From Corallincola platygyrae (GTDB lineage: Bacteria; Pseudomonadota; Gammaproteobacteria; Enterobacterales; Neiellaceae): 64,000 nucleotides of DNA. Positions within the stretch are counted from its first letter, which is position 1, and each line of letters begins with the position of its first letter. The DNA lies in assembly GCF_039544265.1 (NCBI RefSeq), contig NZ_BAABLI010000005.1:124001-188000 (forward strand). Direction: 5' to 3'. The notes beneath the pieces were generated by a model. That model ran no database searches. It worked only from the letters and a program-made list of their open reading frames with translations, and was not told the origin of the DNA. Below, in pieces: positions 33,003 through 41,782 of this stretch. Made by a program: the position numbers and the translations under genes.

Positions 33003-35645
33003 TTAATCCCTGCCTGAATTGTAGTTTGCGTCTCTGTTTCGGGCTGGGTGTCGGTAGCGATGCCAAAGTTTGTGTAGTTCATCCATTACGATCAGTGAAG
33101 TTGCCCATAACAGCAGGGTGCCCCACAGTTCCAGTGATACAGGTTGTAGCTGCAAAATGCTGGCTAAGCCCTCCGAATGCATGGCCCAGATATGGACACC
33201 CTGCGCACAGAGCATGCCGACCAGCAGGTAGGGGTTGCCAAAGAAGGGTTGACGGAAAACAGAGATGGTTTCTGAGCGGCTGTTAAAGACATGAATATTC
33301 TCAAACAGCACCATCAGCAGCAGTGTCGTGTTGCGCGCAGTTTCCACGTCCTGCCCCTGTTCTAGCGCGGTGATGAAGATAAAAAACGCCACGCCACCCA
33401 TTACCACCGCGTTGACGATGACACGTTCAATCATCAACCGGTTGAACATAGCTTCCTGAGGAGGGCGAGGGGGCTTGTGCAGTTCGTTGCCTTCGGCGGG
33501 CTCAAATGCCAACGCTTTATCTTGAAGGCCGTTAGTGACCAAGTTTAACCAGAGCAACTGGATTGGCAGCAGTGGCAAAGGCAATCCCATCAATACCGAC
33601 AGAATAAACAGCACGATTTCGGCGGCGCCGGTACTGATAAGCAGGAACACAACCTTACGGATGTTGCCGTATACGATGCGCCCCTGGCGAACACCCTCGA
33701 CAATGCTGGAAAAGTTATCATCGGTAATGATCAGGTCTGCGCTTTCGCGCGCCACGTCAGTACCACGTTTACCCATAGCGACACCGACATGGGCGCGCCG
33801 TAGTGCCGGCGCGTCATTCACGCCATCACCGGTAACTGCAATAAAGTCTCCCTGTTGTTCAAGTGACTCAACCAGCATCTGCTTTTGCTTGGGCTCTACC
33901 CGGGCAAAAACGCTCTGGCCAGATACCAGCGCAGCAAGCGCTTTATCGTTTTTCTCGCAGTGTCCGAGCTCGGGGCCCGTCACTGCCCTTGTAGGTGGAG
34001 GGGAGAGTTCCAGCTGTTCGGCAATTGCCAGGGCGGTATCTGGATGATCTCCCGTTACCATGCTGACCTGAATACTGGCGCTTTGACAACTTTCTACCGC
34101 GGCCTTTACACCGGGCCGCAGAGGATCCTGCATACCGACAATGCCAAGGAAAGTCAGGTCTTGAAGCGAGTGTGCAATATCTGCGGGCGAGTTATCAAGC
34201 GTTCGGCTCGCTAATGCCAGGACTCTGTATCCTTTGCGGGCAAGCTCACTGGTCTGGCGCATGATGTGCTGTGGGTCTAAAGCAGTGCCATCAATGACAC
34301 TGCTGCACAGGGAAAGCAGGCGCTCAACACTGCCTTTGACAAACAGTGTTGGGTGCTGGTCTAACTGGCAGATAGTTGCTGAGTAGGCATTCTCTGACTC
34401 GTAAGGGCAGAGCGCCAGTTGCGGATACTGTTTACTCAATATCGTCTGCTCAAACCCTAACTTGGCTGCCAGCACCAGAAAGGCGATATCAACGTTGTCA
34501 CCTTCTGCTCGCCAGTTTTGATCTACTTTTTGCAGCACCGCCTCGTTGGCCAATGCACCACACAATACCAGCTGCTTCAGATATGCCTTGGTTTCACGAT
34601 CTGCATTGGTTGGCAATATCTCACCATGCAGATCCATGCCTTCGCCCGTCGCCTGACAGTGGCGGTCATCGGGAAAGCGAATGTGTTGAATGGTCATCTC
34701 ATTTAAGGTGAGGGTACCGGTTTTGTCTGACGCGATATGGGTGCAGGAGCCCAGCGCCTCGACCGCCAGTAGTTTACGTACGATAACGCCGACTTTGGCC
34801 ATACGCCGCATACCAATGGCCAGCGCCACCGTAATTGCAGCCGGTAATCCCTCGGGGATCGCTGACACCGCCAATGCCACCCCCATCAGAAAAACCTGAG
34901 TGAGATCGTCACCACGGGCAATGGTGATCATAAACAACAGGGCAATGATAATGATGACGGCAATAGACACTCTGCGAGTAAAGCGCTCTATCCGCAGTAG
35001 TAACGGTGGCTTAGTGGCGCTATCACCGCCTACCTCGTGGGCTATTTGGCCAATTTCTGTGGTTGCGCCTGTCTTTTCAACTTCGCCAAGGGCACGGCCA
35101 TGGCTTACCAGTGTTCCCGCAAACAACATGTTATGGCGCTCTGTGATCGGTGCATCGTCCATCACCTGGCCATCGACCCTTTTAGCCTGGGGTAAGGATT
35201 CACCGGTGAGCATCGATTCGTCACAACTCAATCCGGTTGAATCCGTGATGCGAATGTCGGCGGGAATTTTGTCTCCGGCAACCAGTTGTACAACATCTCC
35301 CGGTACCAGCTGTTGAGCGTCAAGTTTTTGCAGACATTCATCCCGGTACACCGACGCATTGCTGGGCACCATATTGCGCAGGGCTTTGGCAGCTCTTGCC
35401 GCGGAGTACTCCTGTACTGTGCCGATCACGGCATTCAGCAGTAGGACTACACCAATGAAGAAGCTGTTGATCTGCTGGTTGAGAAGCCAGGAAACAACCG
35501 CAGCAACAAACAGGACGTAAATAAAGGGGCTTTTGAACTGGCGAACAAAAATCAACACCGGGCCTACCTCCCGAGCCTCGGGAAGTTGGTTTAAGCCGTA
35601 TTGCGCTAAGCGTTTTTCTGCTTCGGACGCGCTTAAGCCAGGCAT
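33003..35645 (-). CDS. P-type cation-transporting ATPase (P2, Ca2+-ATPase-like)
   Basis: ATP-driven cation pump of the inner membrane, 880 residues with about ten membrane spans. N-terminal cation-ATPase domain about 1-55, TGES loop at about 147-150, PEGLP at 264-268 in M4, phosphorylation site DKTGTLT with Asp307, TGDGVNDAPALRRAHVGVAMG hinge and C-terminal M5-M10. In M6, NLVTNGL replaces the NxxTDGL of SERCA-type Ca2+ pumps, so one calcium-site Asp is Asn. The ion is therefore uncertain (Ca2+, or a monovalent cation). It leads an operon with ppsA and has a strong dyad in its upstream region. Confidence 0.88.
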   Translation of the reverse strand: MPGLSASEAEKRLAQYGLNQLPEAREVGPVLIFVRQFKSPFIYVLFVAAVVSWLLNQQINSFFIGVVLLLNAVIGTVQEYSAARAAKALRNMVPSNASVYRDECLQKLDAQQLVPGDVVQLVAGDKIPADIRITDSTGLSCDESMLTGESLPQAKRVDGQVMDDAPITERHNMLFAGTLVSHGRALGEVEKTGATTEIGQIAHEVGGDSATKPPLLLRIERFTRRVSIAVIIIIALLFMITIARGDDLTQVFLMGVALAVSAIPEGLPAAITVALAIGMRRMAKVGVIVRKLLAVEALGSCTHIASDKTGTLTLNEMTIQHIRFPDDRHCQATGEGMDLHGEILPTNADRETKAYLKQLVLCGALANEAVLQKVDQNWRAEGDNVDIAFLVLAAKLGFEQTILSKQYPQLALCPYESENAYSATICQLDQHPTLFVKGSVERLLSLCSSVIDGTALDPQHIMRQTSELARKGYRVLALASRTLDNSPADIAHSLQDLTFLGIVGMQDPLRPGVKAAVESCQSASIQVSMVTGDHPDTALAIAEQLELSPPPTRAVTGPELGHCEKNDKALAALVSGQSVFARVEPKQKQMLVESLEQQGDFIAVTGDGVNDAPALRRAHVGVAMGKRGTDVARESADLIITDDNFSSIVEGVRQGRIVYGNIRKVVFLLISTGAAEIVLFILSVLMGLPLPLLPIQLLWLNLVTNGLQDKALAFEPAEGNELHKPPRPPQEAMFNRLMIERVIVNAVVMGGVAFFIFITALEQGQDVETARNTTLLLMVLFENIHVFNSRSETISVFRQPFFGNPYLLVGMLCAQGVHIWAMHSEGLASILQLQPVSLELWGTLLLWATSLIVMDELHKLWHRYRHPARNRDANYNSGRD

Positions 35646-35766
35646 GTTTGCCTCAGTGTTGTTATGGCGATTGGAGACGCGTTAGAGCGTTCGGTGCTTC
35701 ACTTATCATTATAGTTTGTAGGGTTTATTGGCGCGTGTTTCGAAGGAGAGTTTTTGCTCCAATTCG

Positions 35767-35792
35767 GTTTAGATCAAAGAGAAGATCTAAAC
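35767..35792. promoter_or_regulatory. Perfect 9-bp operator-like dyad between P-type ATPase and HAD genes
   Basis: GTTTAGATC (35767-35775), eight-base spacer, GATCTAAAC (35784-35792). It lies 33 bases before the HAD start codon and about 120 bases before the ATPase start, in the shared 179-base divergent promoter region. Size and geometry fit a dimeric repressor. The regulator is unknown. Confidence 0.5.
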
Positions 35793-35824
35793 TCTGATCA
35801 TGGTGCTAACCCCAGAGGCATACC

Positions 35825-36616
35825 ATGCAACATCGAGTGGAAGGTGTACTGTTTGACCTAGATGGTGTTATCTACGATGCGGGCGGTGTGATTGCCGGTG
35901 CCGTTGAGACGATAACCTATTGTCGCGAACAGGAGATCGCCCACCTTTTTCTCACTAACACCTCCTCAAAACCGCGCAGTGCCATTGCCACACGATTGAA
36001 TTCTTTGGGGATCAAGGTGGATGAGCGTCAGATTCTGACTCCTCCGATTGCGGCGGCAGCCTGGTTGTCACAAAGGCAATGGAAAGCTGACTTGTATGTC
36101 CCTGAATCGACTCTGGCTGATTTTACTGCGGTAGCCTGCTCGCCAGATCAGATCCCGAATGCCGTCGTTGTGGGAGATTTAGCGGAGCAGTGGAACTTTG
36201 CTTTACTCAATCAAGCATTTCGGCAGTTACAGCTAACACCGGAGATGGAACTGTTGGCCCTGGGTATGACACGTTACTGGAAAGCGGAAAATGGTCTTCA
36301 GTTGGATGCCGGGCCATTTGTTAAAGCGCTGGAATACGCCTCAGGTAAGACGGCAACCGTTATGGGCAAACCCGCCAGGTCCTTCTTTGAAGCTGGCTGC
36401 AGTGCGCTTGGCTTGCTGCCAGCGCAGTGTGTGATGATTGGTGATGACATCGCATCAGACGTAGATGCTGCACAGCAGGCGGGATTGGTCGGCGTATTGA
36501 TTAAAACCGGTAAGTTTCAACCGGACGATCTGCGTTCACATCTGAAGCCTGATGCTGTTTTGAATTCCGTGGCGGAACTGCCTGACTGGCTATCAGAAAC
36601 TTGCTCTGGAACATGA
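35825..36616 (+). CDS. HAD-IIA family phosphatase (LHPP/NagD-like)
   Basis: Haloacid-dehalogenase-superfamily phosphatase of 263 residues. Motif I is VLFDLDGVIYDAGG (nucleophile Asp and general acid Asp), motif II LFLTNTSSKPR, motif III a Lys in VMGKPARSFFEAG, and motif IV MIGDDIASDVDAAQQAG. The cap placement and sequence resemble the subfamily that contains mammalian LHPP (phospholysine/phosphohistidine phosphatase). The substrate cannot be told from sequence. It is divergent from the P-type ATPase, and its stop codon lies inside the terminator stem it shares with trhP. Confidence 0.85.
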   Translation: MQHRVEGVLFDLDGVIYDAGGVIAGAVETITYCREQEIAHLFLTNTSSKPRSAIATRLNSLGIKVDERQILTPPIAAAAWLSQRQWKADLYVPESTLADFTAVACSPDQIPNAVVVGDLAEQWNFALLNQAFRQLQLTPEMELLALGMTRYWKAENGLQLDAGPFVKALEYASGKTATVMGKPARSFFEAGCSALGLLPAQCVMIGDDIASDVDAAQQAGLVGVLIKTGKFQPDDLRSHLKPDAVLNSVAELPDWLSETCSGT

Positions 36617-36654
36617 AAATGAAAAGGCGTCTTATGACGCCTTTTCATTTTCAT
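36613..36654. terminator. Bidirectional terminator covering two stop codons
   Basis: 19-bp perfect stem (36613-36631 with 36636-36654) around TTAT, with a GGCGTC/GACGCC core and A/T-rich arms. The HAD-gene stop (36614-36616) is in the left arm, and the stop of the convergent trhP (36632-36634) is in the loop. Confidence 0.9.
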
Positions 36655-38053
36655 CCTTGTCAGTTTTCGCAAAGGGCTGACGAGTGTCCTGGTCCTGTTC
36701 CAGGTTGCGCATCAGAATGCCAAATTCGACATCAATATCCTCAGGAATTGGCATCAGCACGGTATACCCCGAGCCTGGAGCCACCTCCATTGCTTCGCCT
36801 TTAGCATTCTGCATCTGTTCCAAAGTGAAAGTAATGTTGCCACTCGGAGTCATCAGCTCCAGGCTGTGGCCCACTTTAAATCGGTTTTTCACTTCTACCA
36901 CGGCCAAGCCTGTTTCTTCATCACGGCCGGTGATTTCGCCTACAAATTGCTGTGACGTACTGACCGAGTGACCATATTCGTAGTTCTGCGTCGCACCGTG
37001 ACGGTGGCGCTGCAAAAAACCTGTGGTGTAACCGCGATGGGCCAGGTGTTCCAAGCTTTGCATCAGAGTCGGGTCAAACGGCTTGCCGGCGACTGCATCG
37101 TCAATGGCACGACGATAGAGCTGTGCAGTACGCGCAACGTAATAGAAGCTTTTGGTACGTCCTTCGATTTTAAGTGAATGGACACCCATCTTGGTCAGGC
37201 GATCAACGTGCTCGATGGCTCGCAGATCTTTTGAGTTCATGATGTAAGTGCCATGCTCATCCTCAAATGCTGGCATGTATTCGCCCGGACGCATCTCTTC
37301 CTGAAGCAGGAACATCTGGCTGGTGGCGGGACCTTCGCCAAGTGTTGGCTCAACTTGTTGAACTTCAATTTCCTGGGCCTGACGGGCTGCTTCTTTAGGA
37401 TCTACGGCTACCACATCACCGGTTTCGGTCTCTTTGGCTTCGTGGGCATCATATTTCCAGCGGCAAGCGTTGGTGCATGTGCCTTGATTAGGATCACGCT
37501 TGTTGATGTAACCAGAGAGCAGGCAGCGACCGGAATAGGCCATGCATAGGGCACCGTGAACAAACACTTCAAGTTCCATTTCTGGCACATGTTGGCGGAT
37601 CTCTTCGATCTCATCCAGGGATAGCTCACGAGACAAAATAACCCGTTCAATCCCCTGTGTTTGCCAGAATTTCACCGTGGCATAGTTAATAGCATTGGCT
37701 TGAACTGACAGGTGAATGGCCATCTCTGGGAAGTGCTCCCGTACCAACATAATCAGGCCAGGATCGGACATGATCAGCGCATCGGGCCCAAGAGCCACCA
37801 CTTCACCGACATCTTTGACAAACGTTTTGAGTTTGCTGTTGTGGGGGGAAATGTTGCACACCACGTACAGCTTTTTGCCAAGAGCATGGGCTTCATCGAT
37901 GCCCTGCTTTAGTGTCGCCAGGTCAAATTCATTGTTTCGTACCCGCAGACTGTATCTGGGTTGGCCTGCATAAACTGCGTCTGCACCGTAGGCAAATGCG
38001 TAGCGCATGTTCTTTAAACTTCCGGCAGGTGAAAGCAGTTCAGGTACAAACAT
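36632..38053 (-). CDS. trhP: U32-family tRNA hydroxylation protein TrhP (YegQ)
   Basis: Needed for prephenate-dependent hydroxylation of uridine 34 to ho5U in tRNA (E. coli TrhP/YegQ); 473 residues against 453. Begins with PELLSPAGSLKNMRYAFAYG and GADAVYAGQPRYSLR. The iron-sulfur cysteines appear in VHGALCMAYSGRCLLSGYINKRD and GTCTNACRW. A C-terminal domain (about 330-450) with VGHSLELMTPSG resembles the U32 C-terminal beta domain. It is the third U32 protein of the window, beside UbiU and UbiV. It is monocistronic. Confidence 0.93.
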   Translation of the reverse strand: MFVPELLSPAGSLKNMRYAFAYGADAVYAGQPRYSLRVRNNEFDLATLKQGIDEAHALGKKLYVVCNISPHNSKLKTFVKDVGEVVALGPDALIMSDPGLIMLVREHFPEMAIHLSVQANAINYATVKFWQTQGIERVILSRELSLDEIEEIRQHVPEMELEVFVHGALCMAYSGRCLLSGYINKRDPNQGTCTNACRWKYDAHEAKETETGDVVAVDPKEAARQAQEIEVQQVEPTLGEGPATSQMFLLQEEMRPGEYMPAFEDEHGTYIMNSKDLRAIEHVDRLTKMGVHSLKIEGRTKSFYYVARTAQLYRRAIDDAVAGKPFDPTLMQSLEHLAHRGYTTGFLQRHRHGATQNYEYGHSVSTSQQFVGEITGRDEETGLAVVEVKNRFKVGHSLELMTPSGNITFTLEQMQNAKGEAMEVAPGSGYTVLMPIPEDIDVEFGILMRNLEQDQDTRQPFAKTDKDENEKAS

Positions 38054-38251
38054 GGTGGAACCTTGATGTGTTGGTGTCTTCAGGGCGGCGAATTCTACAT
38101 GTGACCACTTACTTCATCAATATTCTAGGCTAATTATCGAGCATGATGCAGTGGTGTGAATTAGCTCCGGTACCGGGGTGTAATCGCTGTGTTAAGATGC
38201 AGCGCAATCGCAATGATTTACAGGCGCTTGGCGCGAGAACGAGAACCATTA

Positions 38252-39100
38252 ATGTCTGCTGAAGAAGCCCTTTTTCATATTCTTGAAGCACAACTCGATA
38301 ATGATGAATTAGTACTGCCTTCTCTACCTGAGGTGGCTATACAGGTCCGCGATGCGGTAGACGACCCTGACAGTACGTTGGCTCAAATTGTTGATGTTGT
38401 AAGCAAAGATCCGGCATTGAGCTTAAGACTGATTCGAATAGCTAATACGGCTCACTATGCCAGAGCTGCTAATGTCACCACGTTGAATGCTGCTATTCAC
38501 CGTATCGGTATGCGTGCGATTAAAAACATCGCAATCGCTATGGCACTCGAACAGCTTTTTGTGTGTAAAAATGACATTGTTCGCATCTATATTGAACGTG
38601 CTTGGAGCCAAGCGGTAGATGTTGCCGCTGCATCATCAGCGGTCTATGCAAACTACCGAGAAGAGCACCGTAGCCGTGAGATCTCTCCGGATACGCTGAC
38701 GTTAATGGGATTGATCCACAATATCGGAGTATTGCCGATATTGCAGGAAGCACAGCGCCACGATGATGTGTTTGCGAACCCGACCTTTCTGGATCGTGCT
38801 ATAGCAAGGTTTGGTGCGCGAATTGGCGGTGCCATTATGAAAGCCTGGGGATTCGGAACTGATTTTGAGCAGCTGGTGCGTGATTGGCGAGATATGTCGA
38901 TTCAGCCTGCTGCGTTGAACTATCTGGATTTTGTTCGTCTTGGCACCATCTACGCCAAGGTAACCAAGGATGAAGGTATAATCGATAACGTGATGCATGT
39001 GGCTACAGAAAAAGGCTTGTGCGAAGACAGTGCGTCGCCGTTTGAGCACGAGATGTTTATGACACGTTTTCGCGAAGTAAAAGCTGCGTTTGAACAATAA
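38252..39100 (+). CDS. HDOD-domain protein (first of a tandem pair)
   Basis: Protein of 282 residues consisting of one HDOD domain (about 20-215) and a short C-terminal extension. Family blocks include LVLPSLPEVAIQVRDAVDDP, DPALSLRLIRIANTAHYAR, LNAAIHRIGMRAIKNIAIAMAL and LMGLIHNIGVLPIL. HDOD domains are HD-like but lack phosphohydrolase ligands and act in signalling, often with c-di-GMP or two-component systems. The open frame extends to 38189; ATG 38252 aligns with the start of the downstream paralogue. The ribosome site is weak. Confidence 0.88.
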   Translation: MSAEEALFHILEAQLDNDELVLPSLPEVAIQVRDAVDDPDSTLAQIVDVVSKDPALSLRLIRIANTAHYARAANVTTLNAAIHRIGMRAIKNIAIAMALEQLFVCKNDIVRIYIERAWSQAVDVAAASSAVYANYREEHRSREISPDTLTLMGLIHNIGVLPILQEAQRHDDVFANPTFLDRAIARFGARIGGAIMKAWGFGTDFEQLVRDWRDMSIQPAALNYLDFVRLGTIYAKVTKDEGIIDNVMHVATEKGLCEDSASPFEHEMFMTRFREVKAAFEQ

Positions 39101-39150
39101 TCTAAAGAGGCTGTTGATCAGCCCAATGTTACCGTAATTGAGATATTTCT

Positions 39151-39996
39151 ATGCCATCAGAAAACGCATTATTAGACAACCTTCTGGAGCAGATTAAGAG
39201 CGATGCATTGGTATTGCCGACCTTACCCGAGATCGCATTGCGTGTGCGGGATGCGGTAGATAATCCAGAGGCGAGCCTTCACAGTATCTCAGATGAGATC
39301 GCCAAAGATCCCGCGTTAACGGCGAGCATGATCCGGATCGCCAATAGTGCTTTTTATGCCCGAGCAGTGAAGGTGACGAACCTGAATGCAGCGGTAAATC
39401 GAATCGGTCTGGAGCAGGTTAAAAACACTGCCACTTCGATGGCGATGAAGCAGATGTTTATTTGTCAGAACGAAGTGGTTTTTGACTATTTTGACCGGTC
39501 TTGGTGTGATTCTGTTGACGTTGCCAGTGCTGCTGGTGCTGTTTTCGCAGCTTTCAAACAGAAGCGTCCAGGTACTGAGCTGGAGTCAGACACCTTATGT
39601 TTGATGGGGCTGGTACATAACATCGGTATCTTGCCTATCCTGGCCGAAGCTGAAAAGAACGTGGCTGAGTTCGCGAACCGTGCTTTCCTCGACCAGGCGA
39701 TTAGAAAGCTGACCAAACATATCGGTGTGGCCATTATTAGAACATGGGACTTCGATAAGTCTTTCGCGGTCGCTATTGCGAAATGGGATAGCCTGGATTA
39801 TCAGCCCGCGGCGGTCGACTATCTCGACTTTATCCGTATCGGCGCTATTTATGCGGGTCTGCTAGGGCAAGGGAGAGCGCAGGCAGATCTACTTCAGCCT
39901 TATCTGGAGAAAGGTGTGATTGACGACTTGGGTATCTTCGAGAGTGAAGATTTCCTTGAGAAGTATAACGAAACCAAGTCAGCGTTTGACGATTGA
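39151..39996 (+). CDS. HDOD-domain protein (second of a tandem pair)
   Basis: 281-residue paralogue of the upstream gene, collinear over the whole length: LVLPTLPEIALRVRDAVDNP, DPALTASMIRIANSAFYAR, LNAAVNRIGLEQVKNTATSMAM, LMGLVHNIGILPIL and PAAVDYLDFIRIGAIYA have direct counterparts there. A 50-base gap separates the two genes, so this looks like a tandem duplication that has since diverged, probably in one transcript. The function is unknown beyond the HDOD class. A terminator follows. Confidence 0.88.
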   Translation: MPSENALLDNLLEQIKSDALVLPTLPEIALRVRDAVDNPEASLHSISDEIAKDPALTASMIRIANSAFYARAVKVTNLNAAVNRIGLEQVKNTATSMAMKQMFICQNEVVFDYFDRSWCDSVDVASAAGAVFAAFKQKRPGTELESDTLCLMGLVHNIGILPILAEAEKNVAEFANRAFLDQAIRKLTKHIGVAIIRTWDFDKSFAVAIAKWDSLDYQPAAVDYLDFIRIGAIYAGLLGQGRAQADLLQPYLEKGVIDDLGIFESEDFLEKYNETKSAFDD

Positions 39997-40024
39997 TACC
40001 CTCCCACCGTTCTGAATTTAATTA

Positions 40025-40063
40025 AAAAAGGCGCCGCTCTTGATTAAGGAGCGGCGCCTTTTT
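40025..40063. terminator. Bidirectional terminator between HDOD pair and rdgC
   Basis: AAAAAGGCGCCGCTC (40025-40039) pairs with GAGCGGCGCCTTTTT (40049-40063) around a nine-base loop. A 15-bp stem with A/T runs on both sides serves both convergent units. Confidence 0.93.
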
Positions 40064-40082
40064 ACTGAAGAACTAAACTCAA

Positions 40083-41003
40083 TCAGCCATTCAGTTCGCT
40101 GATCTCTTCACCACCCAGTGATTCCATCAGTTCAGGAATGAAGTTGGCTAACTCGCCACACATTAGCATGAAGTCAGCGTCGAACTTAGCGACAGCGTCG
40201 ATATCGTCAGCGTTACCGCTCTCTTCACGGAGAATATCGTTAAACTTCAGGCGTTTGATCACCAACTCCTGTTCAAGCAGACAGGTCAAGCGTTCACGCC
40301 AATCTAGGGCCAGTTTGGTAACCATTTTGCCAGCTTCGAGGTGTGCATAGATTTCGTCGCTGGTGAGATCCTGTTGCTTACAACGAATCAAACCGCCATC
40401 TTCGCTTGCGTCACGCAGCTCGGCTTCTTCCAGCAGACCAAACCCGTCTGGAAGAGGGCCATTTTTAACCCACTCAGTCATACAGGCCGCAGGGTTGGTT
40501 TTGCTGGTCAGTGGAACGACAGGCAGGGAGCCCACGGTTTTGCGAAGCAGAGAAACGAGCTCGTCAGCTTTACCGGCGCTGGAGGCGTCTACCACCAGCA
40601 GATTGTTTGCTGGTGATATATAGGCAAATGTCATCTGGCTACGAGTAAAGGCGCGAGGTAGCAGCTGCATTTCTATCTCTTCTTTCAGCGTCTGCTGCTC
40701 TTTGCGCGGTACAGGGCGGCCCTGAGCTTCTTCGATTTCTGCAACTTTTGCATCCAGCGCTTCTTTAACGACCGCCGATGGCAATACACGCTCTTCACGG
40801 CGCATACAAACCAATAGATTATTGTTGGCGACGTGCAGTAGTGTTTGGCCATGTTTGCCCAGAGGGGTTACCCAACCAAGCTGCTGGCGGTCTTGGCTGC
40901 CACAAGGTTTGAATGAGAATTCGGTCAGTGCTGTTTCAAGCGAGTCTGCGGTGATGTCACAAGGACGACTAAAGCGATAAACGCGCAGATTTTTAAACCA
41001 CAT
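40083..41003 (-). CDS. rdgC: Recombination-associated protein RdgC
   Basis: Ring-shaped DNA-binding protein that modulates RecA filament formation; 306 residues (E. coli 303). The N-terminus MWFKNLRVYRFSRP and the blocks FKPCGSQDRQQLGWVTPLG, LPSAVVKEALDAKVAEIEE and LLPRAFTRSQMTFAYI match the family. It stands alone between convergent HDOD genes and the upstream MBL hydrolase. Confidence 0.96.
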   Translation of the reverse strand: MWFKNLRVYRFSRPCDITADSLETALTEFSFKPCGSQDRQQLGWVTPLGKHGQTLLHVANNNLLVCMRREERVLPSAVVKEALDAKVAEIEEAQGRPVPRKEQQTLKEEIEMQLLPRAFTRSQMTFAYISPANNLLVVDASSAGKADELVSLLRKTVGSLPVVPLTSKTNPAACMTEWVKNGPLPDGFGLLEEAELRDASEDGGLIRCKQQDLTSDEIYAHLEAGKMVTKLALDWRERLTCLLEQELVIKRLKFNDILREESGNADDIDAVAKFDADFMLMCGELANFIPELMESLGGEEISELNG

Positions 41004-41049
41004 AATTAGTCCAGTTGATGTTCTTTATAGAGAAGGTACGGGAAGAAAT

Positions 41050-41083
41050 TCGAGCGCTATTGAGCCACACTCAACGCGCTCGA
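41050..41083 (-). terminator. Hairpin downstream of the MBL-fold gene
   Basis: TCGAGCGC (41050-41057) pairs with GCGCTCGA (41076-41083); inside, TTGAG pairs with CTCAA. Read leftward from the MBL gene the stem is followed by ATTTCTT, a poor U-run, so this is at best a weak terminator or an RNA end-stabilising hairpin. Confidence 0.45.
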
Positions 41084-41090
41084 GCAAGGA

Positions 41091-41729
41091 TTAGCCTCGC
41101 ACAAACGGATTTGAACGACGCTCTTCACCAAAGGTTGATTCGGGACCATGTCCAGGGACAAAACGTATCTCATCGCCCAGTGGGAACAACTTCTCTTTAA
41201 TCGAAGCAATGAGGGTAGGGTGGTCACCTTTTGGAAAGTCGGTGCGACCGATACTGCCGCGGAAGAGCACATCACCTACCCATGCTATGGCGCTGTCCGC
41301 ATGGTAGAAGACTACATGTCCTGGGGTATGTCCCGGGCAGTGGAGAACGTCCAGTGTTTCATTACCCACTTGCACCTGGTCGCCATCATTTAACCAGCGA
41401 TTAGGTGTAAAAGTGCCCACTTGCGGAAAACCAAACATCTGGCTCTGTTGTGGTAGTGCGTCGATCCAGAACTCATCTTCCTTATGTGGCCCCTCGACGG
41501 GGAGTCCGCTGCTTTCGGTAAGCGTGGCTGTGCCACCGGCATGATCAATGTGAGCGTGAGTCAGCAGAATCTTGCTGAGAGTTACTCCCTCTTGTTTGAT
41601 GGCTCCAAGTAAGCGATCGATATCGCCTCCTGGATCAACCAATGCAGCTTGCTGAGTTTCTGTACACCAGACAAGGCTGCAGTTTTGCGCAAAGGGGGTA
41701 ACCGGGATCGTTTTGTACTTCAGAGCCAT
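41091..41729 (-). CDS. MBL-fold hydrolase (YcbL/glyoxalase II-like)
   Basis: Metallo-beta-lactamase-fold hydrolase of 212 residues. The metal motif THAHIDHAGG (about 58-67), HCPGHTPGHVVF, GDVLFRGSIGRTDFPKGD and the C-terminal VPGHGPESTFGEERRSNPF are those of the YcbL/GloB-II branch, which often has hydroxyacylglutathione hydrolase activity. The C-terminal substrate domain of classical GloB is missing, so glutathione specificity is not assured. Confidence 0.87.
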   Translation of the reverse strand: MALKYKTIPVTPFAQNCSLVWCTETQQAALVDPGGDIDRLLGAIKQEGVTLSKILLTHAHIDHAGGTATLTESSGLPVEGPHKEDEFWIDALPQQSQMFGFPQVGTFTPNRWLNDGDQVQVGNETLDVLHCPGHTPGHVVFYHADSAIAWVGDVLFRGSIGRTDFPKGDHPTLIASIKEKLFPLGDEIRFVPGHGPESTFGEERRSNPFVRG

Positions 41730-41782
41730 GGAAGAGTCTCATGCGACAGTTGGAAACTGCCGCATGATAGCAAAAATTTTGG

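Noticed and set aside
32975..33082. N-terminal extension of ppsA
   Set aside because: It overlaps the end of the P-type ATPase gene; PEP synthases begin at the Met of 32974.
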